DNA from: Rickettsiales bacterium
GTDB lineage: Bacteria; Pseudomonadota; Alphaproteobacteria; Rs-D84
Assembly (NCBI GenBank): GCA_031278055.1
Contig: JAITLD010000032.1
Location: forward strand, 1-5,141
Direction: 5' to 3'
Length of the DNA: 5,141 nt
The position numbers and the translations under genes are program-made. The notes under the pieces were generated by a model that ran no database searches, was not told the DNA's origin, and saw nothing but the letters and a program-made list of their open reading frames with translations. Position 1 is the first letter of the stretch. Each line of letters opens with the position of its first letter. Positions 1 through 5,116 of the stretch are shown here, piece after piece.

Positions 1-171
1 GGATTGGTCGTTACAAAAATGGACGGAACCGGCAAGGGCGGATTTTTGGTGTCTTACGCCGCGCGTGAAAAAAATCCGCTGCCAGTGGTTTATATGGGTT
101 ATGGCGAGGAGATCGAAGACTTAAAACCATTTTCGGCCGAAGAATATATCGATAGAATGCTTTCAGAGTAA
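1..171 (+). CDS. ftsY: Signal recognition particle receptor FtsY, C-terminal end (5' part outside window)
   Basis: This is the last 56 codons of an open frame running in from the left edge and stopping at TAA 169-171. FtsY is the membrane-associated GTPase that docks the SRP-ribosome complex at the Sec translocon. Seen in the sequence: TKMDGTGKGG at residues 5-14, the G4 guanine-specificity motif (usual form TKLDGxAKGG), and the closing motif of the SRP-type NG domain, with GYGEEIEDLKPF at residues 33-44. The protein ends about 12 residues after that motif. The paralogue Ffh shares the NG domain but would continue into a methionine-rich M domain, so the abrupt end argues for FtsY. The Leu-to-Met change in TKMD and the Gly in GTGKGG are mild variants. 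No terminator hairpin follows; the next promoter starts three bases after the stop. Confidence 0.93.
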   Translation, partial: GLVVTKMDGTGKGGFLVSYAAREKNPLPVVYMGYGEEIEDLKPFSAEEYIDRMLSE

Positions 172-174
172 TAA

Positions 175-203
175 TTGACTTTTTTTTATAAATAAATTAG
201 AAT
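175..203 (+). promoter_or_regulatory. Sigma70-type promoter for the structured RNA
   Basis: A -35 box TTGACT (175-180, five of six consensus bases) is followed by a 17-bp AT-rich spacer and a -10 box TAGAAT (198-203, five of six). The predicted transcription start is about 210-211. Position, spacing and the terminator-bounded structured region downstream make this a convincing housekeeping-type promoter. It begins immediately after the ftsY stop codon. No operator-like palindrome is visible around it. Confidence 0.8.
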
Positions 204-210
204 ACCCGAC

Positions 211-447
211 AGAATCAATAGGGAAGATTGGTTCACGGGCTTCAAAACCCACATAACAGCGATGTGAGAAATCATATCGAATCCCACTTGATAAAAGAGC
301 AACGCGGAAGCGTCAACTGTTTTATCAATCCCCGCATGGTCGGGGAGCCGTCGGTTATAAAACAGGGGCAACCCGAAAACCAGCGGGATCATTCTGTTAT
401 GTGATTTTTGAACTCCCTGACCGCCAAATTCTCTTGGCGGTTTTTTT
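211..447 (+). ncRNA. Structured RNA of about 235 nt, family not recognised (small RNA or leader of the GT8 gene)
   Basis: The region lies between a strong promoter and an intrinsic terminator. A closing helix pairs 250-259 with 394-403 (10 bp, perfect) and 241-247 with 406-412 (7 bp, perfect). Shorter segments continue outward: 237-239 with 415-417, and about 230-235 with 418-422. Inside it are a hairpin 260-267/272-279 (8 bp, one G-U) capped by a GAAA tetraloop; a hairpin 288-296/320-328 (9 bp) whose tip is ACGC-GGAA-GCGT (302-313), another GNRA loop; and a GC-rich hairpin 329-334/341-346. ATCCC 281-285 can pair with GGGAT 385-389 to close an inner junction. Segment 317-325 is also perfectly complementary to 357-365, so two folds compete. 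I looked for signatures of RNase P RNA, SRP RNA domain IV, permuted tmRNA, 6S RNA and the TPP, FMN and cobalamin riboswitches and found none. The role is unknown. A 93-codon minus-strand frame across it is probably chance. Confidence 0.75.
420..447 (+). terminator. Intrinsic (Rho-independent) terminator ending the structured RNA
   Basis: ACCGCCAA (420-427) pairs perfectly with TTGGCGGT (434-441) around a 6-nt loop, and a run of seven T spans 441-447. The stem is GC-rich at its base. It sits 18 bp before the glycosyltransferase ATG, with only the ribosome binding site between them, so it also has the position of a transcription attenuator. Bases 420-422 can belong either to this stem or to the outermost pairs of the RNA's closing helix. 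Confidence 0.9.
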
Positions 448-453
448 ACAAAT

Positions 454-459
454 AGAGGG
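454..459 (+). promoter_or_regulatory. Ribosome binding site of the GT8 gene
   Basis: AGAGGG lies six bases before ATG 466 and is a partial match to AGGAGG. It lies after the terminator T run, so it is present only on transcripts that read through the terminator or that start inside the structured RNA region. It supports ATG 466 as the start codon. Confidence 0.6.
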
Positions 460-465
460 CGCGTC

Positions 466-1509
466 ATGGAACAGATAAAAACGATAGTAACGGGAATTTC
501 GGTTTATTTCGCCGGTTCTAATAATTTAACCAGTCAAACGGCTGTCGCTATAGTCAGCATGGCGATGAATACGAAATCGGATATCGATTTATATATTTTA
601 GATTGCGGAATTCCGGCGGACGACATCAGGGCATTGGAACGGATTTGCGAAAAATACGACAACATAAAATCATTTACGATTCTTCCGGTGAATATGAGTT
701 TGTTTTCAGGCTGCAACACTTGGTTCGGATATACCGACTGCTGGTCGAGATTCTTGTTTTCGGATTTGGCCCCGAATATAGACAAAGCCATTTATCTGGA
801 TAGCGATATCATTGTGATGAACGATATTCGGAAATTATATGATTTGGATCTGGGGGGCAAGGCGATCGCGGCAGCGCCTGAAATTTGGCATTTGTCAAAA
901 TGGCATGAATCTGAAAGAAATGATCGCAGGAAAAAATGGGGTTATTCCGACGATCATGTTTATTTCGGAAGCGGAGTCTTGATTTTTGATTGCAAAAAAT
1001 GGCGCGATGAACGCCTTGCCGACAAAATACTCTCGATAGGTCGGCAATACGGGAAGATGTTGAAATTTCCAGATCAAGACGCCTTGAACATATTGTTTGC
1101 GGATAATTATCAAATCATAGACAATGAATTGGTCGCGACAAGTCAGGACATTGTGGATTTGGAAAAGCAGGCTCCGGAAAAATTCATGGCATTGCAAAAA
1201 AATTTGGTTGTCAGGCATTTTAATGTTTACAAACCGTTCAGTAGGGAAATTTATCTGGATGTGTCGAGAAAGAAAGTTATATGCCCGCATTTGGAAAATT
1301 GGTGGTATTACGCCGGCATGACACCGTATTATCAATATTTCCTGCATAAATTGAATCTGAAACGATTGAAGCCATTGACTGTGTTCAAGTTAAGATTGTT
1401 TGGTTTTATCCCGTTTTTGAAAATAAAAAGCGAAAGAAAAAAAACCAGCAAAAAATGGGTGATATTGTTCGGTTTTATTCCAATATTTTGTTTCAGGCAC
1501 GCCGATTGA
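466..1509 (+). CDS. GT8-family (LgtC/WaaJ-like) glycosyltransferase
   Basis: A 347-residue retaining glycosyltransferase with a GT-A fold, expected to transfer a hexose from a UDP-sugar onto a surface glycan such as lipopolysaccharide at the cytoplasmic side of the inner membrane. Family motifs are in the right order: IDLYILDCGI (residues 40-49), a WSRFLFSDL segment (93-101), YLDSDIIV (110-117) whose D112 and D114 form the metal-binding DxD, YFGSGVLIFD (166-175), PDQDALN (202-208), and HFNVYKPF (251-258), corresponding to the HxxGxxKPW motif whose His is the third Mn ligand in LgtC. The usual glycine of that motif and the acidic pair of the first-strand motif (DDNY-like; here AGSNN) are altered, so donor specificity is open. 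The C-terminus carries two hydrophobic-basic copies of LFGFIP (311-316, 334-339), a tail probably used for membrane association. ATG 466 has an RBS. There is no visible own promoter, and no clear terminator follows. Family certain; acceptor unknown. Confidence 0.88.
   Translation: MEQIKTIVTGISVYFAGSNNLTSQTAVAIVSMAMNTKSDIDLYILDCGIPADDIRALERICEKYDNIKSFTILPVNMSLFSGCNTWFGYTDCWSRFLFSDLAPNIDKAIYLDSDIIVMNDIRKLYDLDLGGKAIAAAPEIWHLSKWHESERNDRRKKWGYSDDHVYFGSGVLIFDCKKWRDERLADKILSIGRQYGKMLKFPDQDALNILFADNYQIIDNELVATSQDIVDLEKQAPEKFMALQKNLVVRHFNVYKPFSREIYLDVSRKKVICPHLENWWYYAGMTPYYQYFLHKLNLKRLKPLTVFKLRLFGFIPFLKIKSERKKTSKKWVILFGFIPIFCFRHAD
1396..1503 (+). repeat. Two-copy LFGFIP repeat in the glycosyltransferase tail
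   Basis: Codons 311-323 and 334-346 encode related 13-residue units, both beginning LFGFIP and running into a basic stretch. They are separated by a lysine-rich spacer (SERKKTSKK, within residues 322-330). Synonymous positions differ between the copies, so this is not a fresh duplication. Similar tails occur, as far as I recall, on LPS-type glycosyltransferases of several Gram-negative groups. Amphipathic, basic tails of this kind plausibly hold the enzyme on the inner membrane; that role is inferred. Confidence 0.6.
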
Positions 1510-1622
1510 TCTCTGGCTCTTCTGCGGCCTGAATTACATAATTTCTCCGAATGTATTTTGAATTTTTAGATAAATTATTGCGGCAAATAATGAAAAGTCT
1601 GGGCGAAAGAGTTCTTTTGCGC
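1510..1622. other. Intergenic stretch without a recognised gene
   Basis: Together with the promoter region up to 1666, this is the gap between the glycosyltransferase and the autotransporter. It is AT-rich, has no frame with a plausible ribosome binding site, and shows no GC-rich hairpin plus T run to terminate the glycosyltransferase transcript. A weak dyad, ATTATT (1574-1579) and AATAAT (1586-1591), is present but is too AT-rich to call a terminator. Confidence 0.5.
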
Positions 1623-1652
1623 TGGACACATAATGCCAATTTTTGATATAAT
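1623..1652 (+). promoter_or_regulatory. Extended -10 sigma70 promoter of the autotransporter gene
   Basis: TGGACA (1623-1628, five of six consensus bases) is followed after 18 bp by a perfect TATAAT (1647-1652), preceded by TG one base upstream (1644-1645), the extended -10 element. Transcription should start near 1659-1660. This overlaps the TTG at 1652 that would give the longest frame, so that TTG cannot be the start codon of this transcript. Confidence 0.75.
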
Positions 1653-1655
1653 TGG
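1636..1655. promoter_or_regulatory. Inverted repeat overlapping the -10 box (possible operator)
   Basis: CCAATT (1636-1641) and AATTGG (1650-1655) are perfect 6-bp inverted arms around an 8-bp spacer, and the right arm overlaps the TATAAT box. A dimeric repressor bound here would block RNA polymerase. No regulator is in the window, and an AT-rich dyad of this size can arise by chance. Confidence 0.3.
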
Positions 1656-1666
1656 ACCACAGAGAG

Positions 1667-4600
1667 ATGTCTTTAAGGAAAATATCTATTTTTGTCGCAT
1701 TTCTTGTCGGGTTGCGTTGCGCATATGCGGCCGGAATGTCTGATTTTCAGGCTGCGGCCATGTTGTTGAATGCCGCAAGAAACAGCGATATCGCATTGGT
1801 CGAACAGTTGGTGAACGGCGGCGCGAATGTAAATTATGTAGATGGCACGGGCCTGTCGGTCGTATGCACGGCGATAATGAATAACGACTTGAAAGCCGCG
1901 CAAATCCTGCAAGTTTACGGCGCCGACGCCGGCGCGTGCGACGCGCAGATACGAAGGTATAAGAATAAATTGCCCAAGGAGGACAGTGGCGGTTTGTTCT
2001 CGGGGCTAAGCAACGCGCAGAACATGACATTGGCCGCCGGCGGAGCGGCCCTTGTTATAGGTGGGGCATATCTTTTGGGCGACAGTTTTTTTGGCGACGG
2101 AAACAAAAACAACAGTTCGTCGTCTAGCAGCAGCAGCAATCGCCCGAATACCGGCGGCGGAAGTAGCGGAGGAAGCGGAACCACCAGCACCGCATGGGCG
2201 AAAACCGCAAACGGTCCGGCATATCTGACGAACCAAAATATAGAATCGCAACTTAACAGCGTGATGAATACATGGAGCACGGGGGCATATATAACCGATT
2301 GGACCTTTATGAAAACCCATAGTAAGGTTCAGAATTATCTGTCGCTAATGGGCGGATATGCGCCGTTCGCGCGCGGATACACCGGGCAGGTCATGCCAAG
2401 GAACAGCGTCAATAATACCCCGATTCAACTTGCGGTCGGCGGCGGAATGATACCGATACCAGTCGCGTTGATAACCGCAAACGGCATAAAACTCGCAGGG
2501 ACGGCCATGGATAAAGAATTCGCCTATGCGAAATATTTGTGCAGTTCGGATATAACCGCATGCCAGGATGTGATTCGCAGATACAAGAATTTCACGGATC
2601 TGTCCGGGAATTATGATTTTTCTCTTTCGGGCGCGAATACGGCATTTGATGAAAATGCGTCGTGGTCCGACACTTTGCTGGCGCAGATAATTATCGGCGG
2701 ACGGACGGGGGACGCGAACGACGAGACGGTTTCAAGCGGGGATTTCATCGGCTTTATGCCGAACGGACAACTAGTGCTTTATCGCACCGGCGGCGGAAAA
2801 AAATTCAGCGATTTGAATATCGCGATAGCTTCGACGGATACGGAAGTTCTAATCGACGGAGCGACGCATACCATTACAGATAATGAAAAGGCGGGCGCGC
2901 ATTTTTTTGAGAATGGCAAAGAGTATGTTATCAGCAATTGGAAATTATACGAATTATCCCCGCAAAGCTACAAGAATTTTGACGCGATGATGGACGCCAT
3001 CGGCAGAACGGTAATATACATTAATGGCGACGCCACAAAACCGAAAGGGGGCGTGATTGCGAATGCGGCGATTCCCCATAACATGAAGACGTCGGGCGTC
3101 GCCGAAATAAAGGACCTTGATAGATTCGCGGCGTTGAACGGATTGAATAAAAATCAAGCGTTCCTGAAATTCATAAGCGATTATTATTATTACACGGGCG
3201 AGGTCAGTTCCGTGCCTGGAAATTTTTTTATCAGTCTGAACAATAGCGGGCAGAATAATCCGTTCGTTATTTTCAGCGCGGGTGAATATGATTTGTCTTC
3301 ATCTGCCGGAACATTGACCGCAACGTTGGATAATGCCGCGCCGCTTTTGTATGGCGGATTGAATCATCACTTTATGACCGCGGTCGCCGTGCAATATAGC
3401 GCAGGGACGGTAAATATCAGCAACGCGTCCGAGGTGCCGCACAGCGGAAAATATGTGCTGGCGAATTATACCGATTCAAGCGGAAGCACATTTGCGGCGC
3501 GCGCGTGCGGCGCCGCCGGATTGGTGCAGGGCGGTGTCGATCCATGGTGCTTCGCGTCGGCCGGAACGACTGGCGAGCAGGCGGTTTCAACCCTGGCGGG
3601 CGCGGTCGGAATTGTCCAAAGCGCGTTTAATTACATGACTAACGATCAGATTTTCACATTATTGGCTTTGACGGCCGATGGCAAATTTTATGGCGCGTCG
3701 GAATTGAACGACAGATATCAGCTGCCGTCCGATTTCATGTATGATTTGCCGGCTACGAGCGATACGAATTATTGGACCGAATGGAAAAAGCTGTTTAATA
3801 AGGCATTCGGATACGGAATGGTGAATCTGGAACGCGCCACGCAGCCGGGCAAGGAATTATTTTTTTACAGCAGCAATCACAGCACGAAGGATGGATATTG
3901 GTCCGGAACGAGTTCCGCCAACCGCGCGGCTACGGTGTTCATGCCGTCGTCCGCATTCGGCGGCCGCGCGGCGACTATACAGACGCCGATGTTCGATTTT
4001 GTAGAAAGCGCGGATGGAACGGAGAGTATGCCGCGCGTGTTCGACATGTCGTTTTCGTTTGGCGGCGACCGTTATGGATTAAATCTGACAAGTCTGCTTG
4101 GCGAAATTTCATTGGATGAAAAAAAAGAAAATGAAAATTTGTCATTTCAATTATTGGATAACGGCCGCGAGATAAAAAATATGAGGATTGGTTTTGCGGG
4201 GGACGGCTATGGTTTGTCTGCGGATTACCGCGGCCGCCGCGGCGATTCTACGTTCTCAAATGAAAATCCGGTGATGTCTCTTGCCGGTGACGCCCTATCC
4301 GCAAACATGGATTTTCAGGTCTTTGATTTTGGTTTTCGTTTTTCCGCATTCGGGGGAAGCATGACGGACGAGGCGTTGCTTGGGGCGGATCCCGCGATTT
4401 CAAATAATTTCATGCCGGCGAAACTTGGCAATGTTTACGGTTTTAATTCATCCGCCAAATACGGCGTGTTGAAATTCGGGTTTGGGTATATGGATGAATA
4501 CGGCACTACTCTCGGCGCGTATAGCGGGGGCCTGTTTGATTTCGGTGGCGGGAAAACCGTCTATGCCGCTGCAGAAATTAAAGTTGGGAATTTCACGGCG

Positions 4601-4996
4601 CAATATACGGCCGCCCGCACGAAGACAAATCCGGGGTATGGGTTTATCAGTAATGTTTCCGATTTATATTCGGATTCATACGGCATCAATGCGGATTTTG
4701 GAAGATGGTCGTTTAATGTTTCCCGTCCGCTTGCGATTACAAAAGGGACATTGGAATATATGAATACGGATTACGAATTGGTTGAATCGTCGGATGGTTA
4801 TGATTTGAATGCAACGCCATATTTGGAAAAAATAGATTTGTCGCCGGATTGGCGCGAAACCCGTTTGGCCTTTTTATATCGACCCGAGGTTTCCGAACGA
4901 ACAAAGCTGGCATTTGGATTTGTGGAACGCCTGAATCCCGGAAATATGGCGGGACACGAGGAAATTTTGGTATTGAAATTCCATAGGATTTGGTAG
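1667..4996 (+). CDS. Secreted ankyrin-repeat autotransporter with a degenerate subtilisin (S8)-like passenger
   Basis: A 1109-residue type V secreted protein. In order: signal peptide of about 21 residues (basic MSLRK start, hydrophobic core, AYA cleavage site); two ankyrin repeats (about 30-95, with GGANVNYVDGTG and YGADAGACD); a glycine-rich hydrophobic segment (about 120-143); a linker with eight serines (150-157) and Gly/Ser runs; a poorly recognisable passenger region (about 180-520); an S8-like second half (about 530-728); and a C-terminal beta-barrel (about 790-1109) ending FHRIW, whose terminal aromatic is typical for BAM recognition. The S8-like part keeps FSAGE (536-540, usually AAGN), a C614...WC628 pair as in autotransporter subtilases, AGAVGIVQSAF and MTNDQI (644-662), and FGYGMVNLERA (714-724). 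The GTSxAAP serine motif is absent and I find no DTG or HGTH motif, so protease activity is doubtful. I chose ATG 1667 because TTG 1652 lies in the -10 box; without it the signal peptide starts cleanly. The function may be adhesion or another surface role. Confidence 0.85.
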   Translation: MSLRKISIFVAFLVGLRCAYAAGMSDFQAAAMLLNAARNSDIALVEQLVNGGANVNYVDGTGLSVVCTAIMNNDLKAAQILQVYGADAGACDAQIRRYKNKLPKEDSGGLFSGLSNAQNMTLAAGGAALVIGGAYLLGDSFFGDGNKNNSSSSSSSSNRPNTGGGSSGGSGTTSTAWAKTANGPAYLTNQNIESQLNSVMNTWSTGAYITDWTFMKTHSKVQNYLSLMGGYAPFARGYTGQVMPRNSVNNTPIQLAVGGGMIPIPVALITANGIKLAGTAMDKEFAYAKYLCSSDITACQDVIRRYKNFTDLSGNYDFSLSGANTAFDENASWSDTLLAQIIIGGRTGDANDETVSSGDFIGFMPNGQLVLYRTGGGKKFSDLNIAIASTDTEVLIDGATHTITDNEKAGAHFFENGKEYVISNWKLYELSPQSYKNFDAMMDAIGRTVIYINGDATKPKGGVIANAAIPHNMKTSGVAEIKDLDRFAALNGLNKNQAFLKFISDYYYYTGEVSSVPGNFFISLNNSGQNNPFVIFSAGEYDLSSSAGTLTATLDNAAPLLYGGLNHHFMTAVAVQYSAGTVNISNASEVPHSGKYVLANYTDSSGSTFAARACGAAGLVQGGVDPWCFASAGTTGEQAVSTLAGAVGIVQSAFNYMTNDQIFTLLALTADGKFYGASELNDRYQLPSDFMYDLPATSDTNYWTEWKKLFNKAFGYGMVNLERATQPGKELFFYSSNHSTKDGYWSGTSSANRAATVFMPSSAFGGRAATIQTPMFDFVESADGTESMPRVFDMSFSFGGDRYGLNLTSLLGEISLDEKKENENLSFQLLDNGREIKNMRIGFAGDGYGLSADYRGRRGDSTFSNENPVMSLAGDALSANMDFQVFDFGFRFSAFGGSMTDEALLGADPAISNNFMPAKLGNVYGFNSSAKYGVLKFGFGYMDEYGTTLGAYSGGLFDFGGGKTVYAAAEIKVGNFTAQYTAARTKTNPGYGFISNVSDLYSDSYGINADFGRWSFNVSRPLAITKGTLEYMNTDYELVESSDGYDLNATPYLEKIDLSPDWRETRLAFLYRPEVSERTKLAFGFVERLNPGNMAGHEEILVLKFHRIW
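1934..2590 (+). repeat. Internal protein repeat ACxxxIRRYKN, two copies
   Basis: The same 11-residue pattern occurs at residues 90-100 (nt 1934-1966), right after the ankyrin repeats, and at residues 298-308 (nt 2558-2590), in the unassigned passenger region. Eight of eleven residues match. Most matched codons differ at synonymous positions (for example CGA AGG against CGC AGA), so the copies are old or under protein-level constraint. Each is preceded by small or acidic residues and followed by a polar stretch, which suggests a repeated short structural unit. Confidence 0.55.
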
Positions 4997-5021
4997 AGAA
5001 GTTACAATTATTAATCTTTCT

Positions 5022-5048
5022 TATTCCCGCCTGTACAGGAATGACAAA
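5022..5048. repeat. REP-like palindromic repeat, copy 1 (imperfect)
   Basis: The 27-bp unit starts TATTCCCGCCTG and ends GGAATGACAAA. It differs from copy 2 at three positions (5034, 5035, 5037), all in the central or right-hand part. Outer arms ATTCC and GGAAT still pair, but the inner pairs are lost; instead the centre reads CCTGTACAGG, a perfect 10-bp palindrome. It lies 25 bp after the autotransporter stop codon. Confidence 0.75.
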
Positions 5049-5071
5049 AAAACTCTGAACTTTTCAAGCCC

Positions 5072-5098
5072 TATTCCCGCCTGCGCGGGAATGACAAA
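5072..5098. repeat. REP-like palindromic repeat, copy 2 (perfect hairpin)
   Basis: ATTCCCGC (5073-5080) and GCGGGAAT (5085-5092) form a perfect 8-bp stem around CTGC, followed by GACAAA. Dispersed intergenic hairpins with ATTCCCGC / GCGGGAAT arms and flanking GACA are common in many proteobacterial genomes. The hairpin could stabilise the 3' end of the upstream mRNA. No T run follows, so it is not a standard terminator. Confidence 0.8.
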
Positions 5099-5116
5099 CA
5101 ACTTTGTTGTTTGTCA
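5092..5116. repeat. Perfect 11-bp inverted repeat next to the REP-like unit
   Basis: TGACAAACAAC (5092-5102) and GTTGTTTGTCA (5106-5116) are perfect arms around TTT. The left arm includes the GACAAA end of REP copy 2, so the two hairpins share one base (5092) and form a compound structure. The + strand continues with a run of A, not T, and on the minus strand the T run comes before the stem, so it does not look like an intrinsic terminator in either direction. Confidence 0.7.

Noticed and set aside
211..422. Structured RNA as RNase P RNA, SRP RNA, permuted tmRNA or 6S RNA
   Set aside because: The RNase P core GAGGAAAGTCC, the SRP domain IV loop around CCGGAAGG, a tmRNA T-arm with tag frame, and a single long bubble-containing 6S hairpin are all absent. 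The fold seen is multi-branched. A covariance search would settle it.
186..467. 93-codon minus-strand frame across the structured RNA
   Set aside because: It reads through the terminator stem, the promoter and the paired helices, has no visible RBS or promoter, and its amino-acid pattern matches nothing recognisable. The + strand promoter and terminator explain the region better.
1574..1591. ATTATT/AATAAT dyad as terminator of the glycosyltransferase gene
   Set aside because: Only six AT pairs, no GC core and no following T run.
1652..1666. TTG at 1652 as start of the large protein
   Set aside because: The TTG overlaps the last T of the TATAAT box and lies upstream of the predicted transcription start. 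Starting at ATG 1667 gives a clean basic-hydrophobic signal peptide.
1718..1735. Lipoprotein signal at Cys18 of the autotransporter
   Set aside because: The residues before the Cys are GLR; an Arg at -1 breaks the lipobox, and an AYA signal peptidase I site follows directly.
1686..2320. Several minus-strand frames of 79-121 codons opposite the ankyrin and linker region
   Set aside because: They are shadows of the GC-rich third-position pattern of the autotransporter gene. They are low-complexity Arg/Ser/Pro-rich translations with no start signals, and they overlap one another.
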